Notes under the pieces: model-generated | What the model was told of the DNA's origin: nothing | Databases searched by the model: none | What the model saw: the letters and a program-made list of their open reading frames with translations, nothing else | DNA from: an uncultured Desulfobacterium sp. | GTDB lineage: Bacteria; Desulfobacterota; DSM-4660; Desulfatiglandales; Desulfatiglandaceae | Direction: 5' to 3' | NCBI GenBank assembly: GCA_900258555.1 | Contig: LT984855.1 | Span: forward strand, 670,036 to 734,035 | Length of the DNA stretch: 64,000 nucleotides | Shown: in pieces, positions 1 to 7,703 of the stretch | Position numbering within the stretch: position 1 is the first letter of the stretch | Layout: the number at the start of each line of letters is the position of its first letter | Made by a program: the position numbers and the translations under genes

Positions 1-187
1 ACTATCATCAGGAATCGGCTCCCCTTCTTGCTTTTGAAAATATTGCTGGATCATTTCGTCCGTGCAAAACATCACGAGTCCGTATCGCCACCGCACCAGT
101 CAATATGCGCTTCCGATATTTGGGAAGCCAGATTAGGTGGACTTTGAGGTCTGTTTTGGTATGGGCACCTAGTTGATAACGTCGCAT
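1..187 (-). pseudogene. IS200/IS605-type transposase (TnpA) remnant with internal deletion
   Basis: Reading the minus strand from the ATG at 187 gives MRRYQLGAHTKTDLKVHLIW followed by LPKYRKRILTGAVAIRTRD. This is the recognisable start of a Y1 (HUH) IS200 transposase. Near position 65 the match stops. In a different frame the same strand then reads TDEMIQQYFQKQEGEPIPDD, which looks like the C-terminus of the same family. The central part with the HUH motif and catalytic Tyr is absent. I infer an internal deletion of roughly 250 bp that also shifted the frame, so the copy is dead. The end of the remnant lies outside the window. The assignment rests on remembered family sequence. Confidence 0.7.
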
Positions 188-209
188 AGCGACATGTATA
201 AACTTTTCT

Positions 210-223
210 TCGCCTAAAGGCGA
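210..223. repeat. Hairpin at the end of the IS200-like remnant
   Basis: TCGCCT-AA-AGGCGA forms a 6-bp stem with a 2-nt loop just upstream of the tnpA remnant. IS200/IS605 elements carry subterminal hairpins that TnpA recognises, so this is probably the left-end hairpin of the dead element. It lies 46 bp before aroC. Confidence 0.5.
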
Positions 224-269
224 GGGATTTCAACCATCCCTGACAGGGACATTAAAAGGATATCAAACA

Positions 270-1355
270 ATGGCCGGTAATACATTTGGAAAGGTATTCA
301 CTGTAACAACCTTTGGGGAGTCTCACGGACCTGGTATCGGCGTTATTGTTGACGGATGCCCGCCAGGCACAGCTCTTAAATCCGAGGACTTCGTCCATGA
401 CATGGCCAGGCGCAGACCTGGAAAACGCTCCTTTGAAAGCCCGAGAAAGGAAGAGGATCGGGTTGAGATATTATCCGGGGTATTCGAGGGGCTTACTACA
501 GGGACACCTATTGCCCTTTTCATTCGAAACCGCGACGCGGACAGCAGACCTTATGAGAAAATGAGGAATATTTTCAGGCCCGGCCATGCGGACTACAGCT
601 ATTTCAAGAGATACGGCCATGTTGATTTCAGGGGCGGCGGCAGGGCCTCAGCCAGGGAGACCGCCGCAAGGGTCGCGGCCGGCGTGGTGGCGGATAAGAT
701 CCTCAGTCCCATCGGCACCAAGGTTGTTTGCTACACGATTGAACTGGGTTGTGTCAGGGCGGAACATTTTGATATAGCCCTTATGGATGAAAGCCCGTTT
801 TACTGTCCTGACCCGGATGCGTCCAGACTCATGGAAGAGGCGGCCCAGAAGGCGAGGAATCAGGGCGATTCCATAGGAGGCATAGTTGAGATCAGGGTTA
901 CAAGTTGCCCGGCGGGTCTCGGAGAGCCTGTATTTGACAAGCTTGAGGCGGATCTTGCAAAGGCGGTTATGTCGGTGGGCGCAGTCAAGGGTGTTGAAAT
1001 AGGTGCCGGCTTTGAGGCGGCAAGGCTCGCGGGCTCTAAAAACAATGACCCTATCACGCCGGACGGATTTGCCTCGAATAACGCCGGGGGCATCCTGGGC
1101 GGGATATCCAATGGTGATGAGATTATCATCAGGGCAGCTGTAAAGCCCATTCCCTCCATCAGCATTGAGCAGGACACCATTGACCGCAATGGCAACCCAG
1201 TAAAGCTTACGATCACCGGCAGACACGATGCAACGGCTATTCCGCGCATCAACCCGGTGCTTGAGGCAATGGTCAGGATAACCCTTGCCGATCATTATTT
1301 GAGGTACATGCAGGTGGTTAGACTGAAGACTGAAGAGTCAATGTTATCAACTTAA
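270..1355 (+). CDS. aroC: Chorismate synthase
   Basis: This 361-residue protein should convert 5-enolpyruvylshikimate-3-phosphate to chorismate using reduced FMN, the last step of the shikimate pathway, in the cytoplasm. Family signatures are present: GESHG at 16-20, RPGHADYSY at 103-111 and [10 protein letters not shown] at 121-130. Length is normal for the bacterial enzyme. The ATG at 270 is preceded by AAAGGATAT, an acceptable ribosome-binding site. It is the first gene of a same-strand aromatic amino acid cluster, 35 bp ahead of the ADH synthase gene. No flavin reductase domain is fused, so it should be the monofunctional type. Confidence 0.96.
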   Translation: MAGNTFGKVFTVTTFGESHGPGIGVIVDGCPPGTALKSEDFVHDMARRRPGKRSFESPRKEEDRVEILSGVFEGLTTGTPIALFIRNRDADSRPYEKMRNIFRPGHADYSYFKRYGHVDFRGGGRASARETAARVAAGVVADKILSPIGTKVVCYTIELGCVRAEHFDIALMDESPFYCPDPDASRLMEEAAQKARNQGDSIGGIVEIRVTSCPAGLGEPVFDKLEADLAKAVMSVGAVKGVEIGAGFEAARLAGSKNNDPITPDGFASNNAGGILGGISNGDEIIIRAAVKPIPSISIEQDTIDRNGNPVKLTITGRHDATAIPRINPVLEAMVRITLADHYLRYMQVVRLKTEESMLST

Positions 1356-1390
1356 GGGAATATCCAATCTATGAAGGAGGTATTTTAAAA

Positions 1391-2185
1391 ATGATCGGTA
1401 AATACATAAGACTCGAAAGGATCATCAACAGGGAGACAAAAAGGGCGGTGATCGTCCCCATGGATCATGGGGTGAGCGTCGGACCTATCCCCGGCATTAC
1501 CAACATGAAAGAGGCCATGGCTCAGGTGGCCTATGGCGGCGCAAACGCCGTGGTTGTGCACAAGGGTATTGTCGCAAGCGGCCACAGAGGCGGGGGACCG
1601 GATATGGGCCTGATAGTACATCTGTCCGGAAGTACGTCTCTTTCCCCTGAGCCGAACACCAAGACCCTTGTGTGCACAGTGGAAGAGGCCGTAAGGCTGG
1701 GTGCAGACGGCGTATCAGTTCATGTCAACATCGGTGACGATAACGAGAGGCAGATGCTGGCCGATTTCGGAAAGGTGGCGAAAGAGGCGTCGGAATGGGG
1801 GATGCCGCTTCTGGCCATGGTCTACCCAAGGGGGAAAAAGATCAAAGACGAATACGCGCCGGATGCTGTGAAACATGCTGCCCGTCTGGGCGCAGAGCTT
1901 GGAGCGGACATCGTCAAGGTCTCTTATACCGGTAGCTGCGAAACCTTCCGCGACGTTGTTGATGGCTGTCATGTACCTGTTATTATCGCAGGCGGCCCGA
2001 AAATGGATTCCGACAGGGCGATACTTGAAATGGTCAGAGGGGCCGTGGATGCAGGGGCATCAGGGACATCTATCGGCAGGAACGTGTTTCAGCATGATAA
2101 CCCGACAAAGATAGTGAAGGCCCTTTACATGATCGTCCACAATAATGCCACGGTGGATGAGGCGTTGAATTATCTTAATGGCTAG
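1391..2185 (+). CDS. 2-amino-3,7-dideoxy-D-threo-hept-6-ulosonate (ADH) synthase, class I aldolase-like
   Basis: This 264-residue TIM-barrel protein of the FbaB/DeoC-like class I aldolase family resembles archaeal ADH synthase (MJ0400 type). ADH synthase makes the six-carbon precursor that DHQ synthase II converts to 3-dehydroquinate, bypassing DAHP synthase and AroB. Visible features are VPMDHGVS near residue 25 and DIVKVSYTG with the likely Schiff-base Lys176, followed by a [13 protein letters not shown] phosphate-binding loop. A strong Shine-Dalgarno (GAAGGAGG) precedes the ATG. A plain fructose-bisphosphate aldolase is the alternative, but a DHQ synthase II gene 1.2 kb downstream makes the aromatic role far more likely. 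Confidence 0.9.
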   Translation: MIGKYIRLERIINRETKRAVIVPMDHGVSVGPIPGITNMKEAMAQVAYGGANAVVVHKGIVASGHRGGGPDMGLIVHLSGSTSLSPEPNTKTLVCTVEEAVRLGADGVSVHVNIGDDNERQMLADFGKVAKEASEWGMPLLAMVYPRGKKIKDEYAPDAVKHAARLGAELGADIVKVSYTGSCETFRDVVDGCHVPVIIAGGPKMDSDRAILEMVRGAVDAGASGTSIGRNVFQHDNPTKIVKALYMIVHNNATVDEALNYLNG

Positions 2186-2194
2186 TGGAGGAGG

Positions 2195-3307
2195 ATGGTG
2201 GCGCCTGATAATAAAATTAATGACAAAAACGGTCTTGATTCATACAGACAGGAGATAGACGGTATTGATAGTCAGATCATCTCACTGCTGACCAAGAGGC
2301 AGGAGATCGCCACATCTGTGGGACAGATCAAGAAGGCGCGCGGGCTCGAGATATTTGATCCGGCAAGGGAAGAGGAGATAATGAGGCGGCTTGCCGGAGA
2401 AGGAAAGGGTCTATTGTCCAAAGAGGCCATCCGTCACATCTACAGCGAAATCATATCCGCTTCCCGTGCTGTCCAGGAGTCTCTCACTGTGGCCTACTTT
2501 GGCCCTGAGGCCACCTTCACCCACCAGGCCGCCATATCGCTCTTCGGCCGCTCCGCCTCTATGAGGGCTGCGGAAACCATCGAGGAGGTATTCGGTCTTG
2601 TGGAAAAGGGCGTGTGCAGGCAGGGTGTTGTCCCGGTGGAGAATTCCTACGAGGGTTCAGTTAACAGGACACTGGACATGCTCCACAGGTATGAGCTCAA
2701 GATCTGCGCCGAGATCCTTCTCAGGATAAGACACCACCTGTTGAGCAAGGCCGAGGACATCAAGGATGTAAAGACCCTCTATTCCCATCCCATGCCCATT
2801 GCACAGTGCCGCGCCTGGATGAGATCAAATCTATCAAAGACAGTTACGGTCAAGGAGGTTGGAAGCACATCGCTGGCCGCAAAACTGGCCGCTGAAGATC
2901 CTGCGTCAGCGGCGGTGGGCAGCGCCCTTGCAGCCAAGACTTACAACCTTAAGACCTTGCAGGAAAACATAGAGGATCATCCGGATAACGTCACAAGGTT
3001 TCTTTCCATAGGAAAAGCGAGTTGTGAGCCGACAGGAAAGGACAAGTGCTCCATCCTGTTTTTCTTAAGCCACAAGCCGGGCTCCCTTTACAATGCATTG
3101 GGGATACTGGCCAAGAACAATATCAACATGACCAGGATTGAATCCCGGCCCATGAAGATAAGAAACTGGGAATACCTGTTCCTTGTAGACATTGAGGGCC
3201 ACGAAAAAAACATTAATGTACACGAGGCGATCTTAGAGATGGAAAAGACTTGTCCATTTGTAAAGAGGCTTGGCTCGTATCCTGCAGCAGGCGAGCCGTG
3301 GGAATGA
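2195..3307 (+). CDS. pheA: Bifunctional chorismate mutase / prephenate dehydratase (P-protein)
   Basis: This 370-residue protein should turn chorismate into prephenate and then phenylpyruvate for phenylalanine synthesis. An AroQ-type chorismate mutase domain occupies about residues 15-95 (YRQEIDGIDSQIISLLTKRQ). A prephenate dehydratase domain follows at about 97-275, with ENSYEGSVN and the NVTRFLSIG catalytic TRF segment. A C-terminal ACT domain (about 285-360, KPGSLYNALGILA) is the likely phenylalanine sensor. It starts 9 bp after the ADH synthase stop with GGAGGA just upstream, so the two are co-transcribed and probably translationally coupled. Feedback inhibition by phenylalanine is expected from the family. 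Confidence 0.95.
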   Translation: MVAPDNKINDKNGLDSYRQEIDGIDSQIISLLTKRQEIATSVGQIKKARGLEIFDPAREEEIMRRLAGEGKGLLSKEAIRHIYSEIISASRAVQESLTVAYFGPEATFTHQAAISLFGRSASMRAAETIEEVFGLVEKGVCRQGVVPVENSYEGSVNRTLDMLHRYELKICAEILLRIRHHLLSKAEDIKDVKTLYSHPMPIAQCRAWMRSNLSKTVTVKEVGSTSLAAKLAAEDPASAAVGSALAAKTYNLKTLQENIEDHPDNVTRFLSIGKASCEPTGKDKCSILFFLSHKPGSLYNALGILAKNNINMTRIESRPMKIRNWEYLFLVDIEGHEKNINVHEAILEMEKTCPFVKRLGSYPAAGEPWE

Positions 3308-3346
3308 GGAAGGATGAAGTGTGAAGGATGAAGGATGAATAGGAGG
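3303..3346 (+). repeat. Short GAAGGATGA-type tandem repeats between pheA and DHQ synthase II
   Basis: The 50-bp spacer holds degenerate copies of AGGATGAAG/GAAGGATGA immediately before the Shine-Dalgarno (AGGAGGAGG) of the next gene. It resembles the other simple repeats found at gene junctions in this window. Confidence 0.6.
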
Positions 3347-3359
3347 AGGAGATATCATC

Positions 3360-4352
3360 ATGAAGGAAATATGGGTCAAGGCAGATCCATGGAATAAGGA
3401 ATTGGTCACCACAGCCCTTGAGGCGGGGGCTGAGGCAGTAATAGTCCCTAAAGGAAAGACCAAAGACGTCAAGGAATTGGGTCTGATTACCACTGTAGCG
3501 GAAGACGGGGATCTTAAGTGGGGACAGGACATCGTATATGTTGAAGTCAAGTCTACAGCGGATGAGAAAAACATCATTGATCTTAGCCGCCAGAAAAAGG
3601 TCATTGTAAAGACCGATGACTGGACTATTATCCCCTTAGAGAATCTGGTGGCCCAGACCGGCAATATTTTTGTAGAAGTCGCCGACATTGAAGGCGCAAG
3701 GACCTCGGCAGGCATTCTGGAAAAGGGTGTTGACGGACTGATAATAACAGAGACCGATCCCATCAAGGTGAGGCAGATCATAAATGAGATCAGATCAGGT
3801 GAGCAGTCTATGGAATTGACCGCTCTTAAGATCCTGAATATCAGGCCCCTTGGAATGGGTGACAGGGTATGCATTGATACCTGCACCATGATGGGCATTG
3901 GCGAAGGATGTCTGGTGGGAAACAGCAGTCAGGCCCTTTTCCTGGTCCATGCAGAGAGCATTGAAAACCCGTATGTGGCCCCAAGACCCTTCAGGGTGAA
4001 TGCAGGGCCTGTGCATGCCTATGTCATGGCGCCCGGTGGAAAGACCAGGTATCTCTCTGAACTGACCGCAGGAGACCAGGTGACAAGGGTCAATGCAAAA
4101 GGCAAAACCATGGCACTGGTGGTAGGCAGGGTAAAGATAGAAAGGAGACCTTTACTGCTGGTGGAGGCGACAGGCCCAAATGGCCAGGTGAGCACAATAC
4201 TCCAGAATGCCGAAACCATCAGGCTTGTGGGCACAAACGGCGAAGCGATCTCTGTAGTAAAACTAAAACCTGGCGATGAAGTCCTTGCCTATGTAGAAGA
4301 AGCAGGAAGGCACTTCGGTCACAAGATAAAAGAGACGATAATGGAGAGATAA
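3360..4352 (+). CDS. 3-dehydroquinate synthase II (archaeal type)
   Basis: This 330-residue protein belongs to the DHQ synthase II family (MJ1249-like). It performs the NAD-dependent oxidative deamination and cyclisation of ADH to 3-dehydroquinate. Recognisable stretches are the opening MKEIWVKADPW, a central GDRVCIDTCTMMGIGEGCLVG, and PFRVNAGPVHAYVMAPGGKT followed by YLSELTAGDQV. It has no similarity to classical AroB. The start has a strong AGGAGG Shine-Dalgarno 12 bp upstream. Together with the ADH synthase at 1391 it completes the alternative entry into the shikimate pathway. This route is known in archaea and in Desulfovibrio relatives. Confidence 0.93.
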   Translation: MKEIWVKADPWNKELVTTALEAGAEAVIVPKGKTKDVKELGLITTVAEDGDLKWGQDIVYVEVKSTADEKNIIDLSRQKKVIVKTDDWTIIPLENLVAQTGNIFVEVADIEGARTSAGILEKGVDGLIITETDPIKVRQIINEIRSGEQSMELTALKILNIRPLGMGDRVCIDTCTMMGIGEGCLVGNSSQALFLVHAESIENPYVAPRPFRVNAGPVHAYVMAPGGKTRYLSELTAGDQVTRVNAKGKTMALVVGRVKIERRPLLLVEATGPNGQVSTILQNAETIRLVGTNGEAISVVKLKPGDEVLAYVEEAGRHFGHKIKETIMER

Positions 4353-4400
4353 AGGAACGGGACACGTTATAAGGTGCACGGTGCAAGGTATACTTCCTTC

Positions 4401-4434
4401 AACCGTGAACCGTGAACCGTGAACCGTGAACCGT
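4401..4434 (+). repeat. Tandem 7-bp repeat (AACCGTG, about 5 copies)
   Basis: AACCGTG is repeated four times perfectly and ends in a partial fifth copy, immediately before and partly overlapping the possible start of aroD. It occupies the place where a ribosome-binding site would be. Confidence 0.9.
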
Positions 4435-4437
4435 CTT

Positions 4438-5103
4438 ATGATCTGCATTCCCATAATGGCCCCGGATACCGCCGGGGCGATAGAAAAAATGACAGAGGCC
4501 GCATCCATTGCGGATATGATGGAGATCCGCCTGGATGTCATGGAATCGTTTGATCTCAAAAAGATCATTCAGGCGGCGGCAAAACCTGTTATCATCACCT
4601 ACCGCTCCAAAAAGGAGGGAGGCAAGGGACTGGCGCGATATGAAACCCGCGTTCATCATCTGAAATCGGCCATTGCAGCAGGCGCCGATTTTGTAGATGT
4701 GGAATTTTCCATGCCTCAGATATACAGACAGGAGATATTCAAGGCTGCCGGTTGTAACAAAGTAATTATCTCCAAGCACTTTTCCGGTAACACGCCACCA
4801 AAAGACAGGATTGAAGATACGTTTGAGAAGATGGCGGCTACAGGTGCAGGTATTGTAAAAATCGTCACCTACGCAAAGGCACCGGAGGACAACTTAAGGA
4901 TCCTGGACATGATCCCCTTTGCCAAAAGGCTTGGTGTCAATATCATAGCATTTTGCATGGGTCGGTCTGGTCGCATAAGCCGCATATTTACCTTGATTAT
5001 GGGCGGGTATCTAAGCTTCGCCTCACTGGAAGAGGGCCAGGAATCCGCCTCGGGCCAGATACCGGCAAGAGAAATGAAAAAATTGGTTGAGATGCTGTCC
5101 TAA
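4438..5103 (+). CDS. aroD: Type I 3-dehydroquinate dehydratase
   Basis: This 221-residue TIM-barrel enzyme dehydrates 3-dehydroquinate to 3-dehydroshikimate through a Schiff base. Family features are MEIRLDVME near the N-terminus (substrate carboxylate-binding residues), ISKHFSGNTP with the catalytic His, and GIVKIVTYAK with the Schiff-base Lys. I chose the ATG at 4438 because the family begins close to ICIPIMAP. An in-frame GTG at 4426 lies inside the AACCGTG repeat. Neither start has a visible Shine-Dalgarno, which is unlike its neighbours. It is not fused to shikimate dehydrogenase, unlike in some relatives. Confidence 0.92.
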   Translation: MICIPIMAPDTAGAIEKMTEAASIADMMEIRLDVMESFDLKKIIQAAAKPVIITYRSKKEGGKGLARYETRVHHLKSAIAAGADFVDVEFSMPQIYRQEIFKAAGCNKVIISKHFSGNTPPKDRIEDTFEKMAATGAGIVKIVTYAKAPEDNLRILDMIPFAKRLGVNIIAFCMGRSGRISRIFTLIMGGYLSFASLEEGQESASGQIPAREMKKLVEMLS

Positions 5104-5112
5104 AAAAACGAT

Positions 5113-6378
5113 ATGAAAGAAATAAAACCCATAAGCAATTTTAACGTCACCGTCGCAATCCCAGGCTCCAAAAGCATCACCCACCGGGCCATTATTGCTG
5201 CAAGCCTGGCAACCGGAAAAAGCCTGATCAGAAACTTTCTGGATAGCGAGGATACAATCTTTACTGCCGAGACGCTCAAAAAACTTGGTGTAGATATTGC
5301 CTTTGAAGGAAATAATCTACACGTTTCTGGAACAGGGGGAAAATTTATCCCGTTAGTGGGAAGAAAAGAGCTCTTCCTGGGAAATTCAGGTACATCCTTT
5401 CGCCTGCTTCTGTCAGTGGTCGCTCTTGGTCAGGGCGAATTTGTCATGACCGGCACTCCGAGGATGCTGACCAGGCCCATCGGCGCCTTGGTTACGGCGC
5501 TGAACAGGCTTGATGTAGAGGCATCCTGCATTAATCAAAATTCCTGTCCGCCTGTATTAATCATGGCGAACGGAATCCGCGGCGGCAGGACAGAGATTGC
5601 AGGGAACCAGAGCAGTCAATATCTCTCCTCTCTCCTCCTCACAGGCCCCTGCATGAATCAAGGTGTTGAAATAGAGGTAATAGGTGAATTGGTCTCAACC
5701 CCCTATGTGGACATCACTGTAGATGTAATGGAGCAGTTCGGAGTCAAGGTTGAAAGAGATAACTATAGTTATTTTAGGGTCAAGCCAGGTAAGGGTTATG
5801 AGGCCAGGGAATATACAATCCAGGGTGACGCCTCTTCGGCATCCTATTTCTGGGCCGCCGCTGCAATAACAGGAGGAGTTGTAACCACGGAAAATATTTT
5901 TCCCTTGAGCACAAGGCAGGGAGATATATGTCTGCTTGAGCTACTGGAAAAAATGGGCTGCCGTGTCGAAAGGTCATCTGACAGGGTAACTGTTCATGGA
6001 GGTGCGCTTTCAGGAATTGACGCGGATATGGGCGATCTGCCTGATATGGTGCCGACCCTTGCGGCCGTGGCGCTTTTCGCAGAAGGAAAGACACATATTA
6101 GGAACGTCCAACACCTGCGCATAAAAGAAAGCGACCGTCTCCGTGCAATAGCCCTGGAGTGGGGCAAGCTGGGGGCAAAGGTGGAAGAGACCGACGACGG
6201 ACTTATTATATACGGAAAAGGGGATCTTAAAGGTACTGTGGTCTTTCCCCATAACGACCATCGAATCGCCATGAGTCTCGCTGTGATAGGGCTGAAAGTC
6301 CATGGAGTGAAGATTGAAGATGAAGCCTGTGTAGGAAAATCATTTCCAAGGTTCTGGGAATTGTGGGACAAATTCTAA
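5113..6378 (+). CDS. aroA: 5-enolpyruvylshikimate-3-phosphate synthase
   Basis: This 421-residue enzyme transfers the enolpyruvyl group of PEP to shikimate-3-phosphate. The N-terminal motif PGSKSITHRA (about 16-25), LGNSGTSFRLL, GNQSSQYLSSLLL, and the C-terminal KESDRLRAIA and NDHRIAMSLA motifs are all present. Length is typical. It lies 9 bp after aroD on the same strand with only a weak ribosome-binding site, so coupling to aroD translation is likely. The last 16 bp overlap the following hydrolase gene. Shikimate dehydrogenase and shikimate kinase genes are not in the window. Confidence 0.95.
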   Translation: MKEIKPISNFNVTVAIPGSKSITHRAIIAASLATGKSLIRNFLDSEDTIFTAETLKKLGVDIAFEGNNLHVSGTGGKFIPLVGRKELFLGNSGTSFRLLLSVVALGQGEFVMTGTPRMLTRPIGALVTALNRLDVEASCINQNSCPPVLIMANGIRGGRTEIAGNQSSQYLSSLLLTGPCMNQGVEIEVIGELVSTPYVDITVDVMEQFGVKVERDNYSYFRVKPGKGYEAREYTIQGDASSASYFWAAAAITGGVVTTENIFPLSTRQGDICLLELLEKMGCRVERSSDRVTVHGGALSGIDADMGDLPDMVPTLAAVALFAEGKTHIRNVQHLRIKESDRLRAIALEWGKLGAKVEETDDGLIIYGKGDLKGTVVFPHNDHRIAMSLAVIGLKVHGVKIEDEACVGKSFPRFWELWDKF

Positions 6379-7340
6379 CGGTTTCTGCTGCGTCTAAACA
6401 TTTATTGCATTGGATTTTAATTGTATTCGGCATTATCTTTCTGACCTTTGCAGGCTGTTCCGCCAATGAACATGAAAAGCCAAGTGAAAAAACAGGAGAT
6501 GAGCATATGTCCGAGCCCTCCCATCCCGATTATTCTTCCCTTGATCATCGCGAGATATTGGCGCTTCTTTTTCATCCAAGGCCCGAGTGGAGCGGCCACG
6601 GGCATATAGATGGCGTAGAGGATCTATCCATTCCTGTTGCAGACGGTGTGTCAATTGGGGGAAAGCTGTATGGAACCGCTAAATCCGCCCCTGTAATCCT
6701 CTTTTTTCATGGAAACGGTGAAATCGTTTCAGACTATGATGACTTAGGCCCTGTATATACAAAAATGGGCATCAACTTCCTCCCTGTTGACTACAGAGGA
6801 TACGGCCGCTCAACCGGGTCGCCCACTGTCACAAACATGATGCATGACTGCCATGTGATATTTGACTACATAAACAAATGGCTTAAACAAAGGGATTGCG
6901 ACGGGCCGATGATCATTATGGGAAGGTCTCTCGGGAGCGCTTCAGCCCTTGAACTGGCTTTTCACTATCAAAGTGAAATAGACGGCCTCATCATAGAAAG
7001 CGGCTTTGCAGACATTATCCCCCTCTTAAGACTGGTTGGTGTAGATGTCAACAGATTGGGAATAGGAGAAAAGGACGATCTTCATCATCTTGACAAGATT
7101 AGAAGCTTCAACAAACCCTTACTTGTCATACACGCAGAATATGACCACATCATCCCTTTCAGCGACGGACAAGCACTCTTTGAGGCATGCAGTTCACCTG
7201 ACAAACGGTTTCTTAAGATACCTGACGCCAATCACAACAATATATTTGCATTGGGTTTAGAGATGTATCTGAAAGAGGTGAAAATGTTGGTGGAAGAGGT
7301 CATAAAACAAAAGGCGCATGATTCAAATAGAAGCAATTAG
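6363..7340 (+). CDS. Alpha/beta hydrolase, probable lipoprotein
   Basis: This 325-residue protein has a hydrophobic segment near residues 16-31 ending in LTFAGC, which fits a lipobox with lipidation at about Cys32. An alpha/beta-hydrolase fold follows. FFHGNGEIVSDYDD supplies the oxyanion region, GRSLGSAS the nucleophile elbow Ser, HAEYDHIIPF the acid, and DANHNN the His. The fold resembles the BEM46/ABHD13-like group, whose substrate is unknown. The first ATG overlaps aroA by 16 bp, so translation is probably coupled. A second ATG at 6507 would remove the lipoprotein signal and is less likely. A role in aromatic metabolism is not implied by position alone. Confidence 0.8.
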   Translation: MGQILTVSAASKHLLHWILIVFGIIFLTFAGCSANEHEKPSEKTGDEHMSEPSHPDYSSLDHREILALLFHPRPEWSGHGHIDGVEDLSIPVADGVSIGGKLYGTAKSAPVILFFHGNGEIVSDYDDLGPVYTKMGINFLPVDYRGYGRSTGSPTVTNMMHDCHVIFDYINKWLKQRDCDGPMIIMGRSLGSASALELAFHYQSEIDGLIIESGFADIIPLLRLVGVDVNRLGIGEKDDLHHLDKIRSFNKPLLVIHAEYDHIIPFSDGQALFEACSSPDKRFLKIPDANHNNIFALGLEMYLKEVKMLVEEVIKQKAHDSNRSN

Positions 7341-7371
7341 CCATCAGCTTTCAGCTGTGAGGTGACGAACC

Positions 7372-7648
7372 TGTAACTTCTCAAGAAGTGCGGGTAGCCG
7401 GGGCCGGACAAGGGACTTTTTTTCATGTTTGCATCACCAATGACAGAAGTGATAATTGCGCCTACCCATGATTTCAATCGCCGTACAGGCGGAAAAGGCC
7501 ATATATGCGCGGCGGATTCCCTTTTGAATCTGCTTAAGAAGAGTTGCGTAAAAAGCCGCCTGTTTGTTCGTAGTGACTCTCAAATATGCAAACATGAAAA
7601 AAAGTCCCTTGTCCGGCCCCGGCTACCCGCACTTCTTGAGAAGTTACA
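7372..7648. mobile_element. MITE-like palindromic element with 63-bp perfect inverted repeats
   Basis: Positions 7372-7434 and 7586-7648 are exact reverse complements (63 bp, no mismatch) around a 151-bp centre. The outer part of each arm also contains its own small palindrome, ACTTCT-CA-AGAAGT. The arms include a GC-rich core (GTAGCCGGGGCCGGACAAGG) and an A/T run of seven. The centre has weaker complementarity (CAGGCGG with CCGCCTG). No transposase is encoded, and I cannot define a target-site duplication. The reading frame crossing it (7425-7715) has no recognisable protein features. A miniature inverted-repeat transposable element is the simplest reading; a large bidirectional terminator between two convergent genes is the alternative. 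Confidence 0.75.
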
Positions 7649-7703
7649 CGAATCTCGACAAATTATTTCTTCAGCCTTCCACATAACCACCTTAGTAATC
7701 ACG

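Noticed and set aside
648-1295. 215-codon minus-strand frame
   Set aside because: Antisense shadow of aroC, whose motifs are complete on the plus strand.
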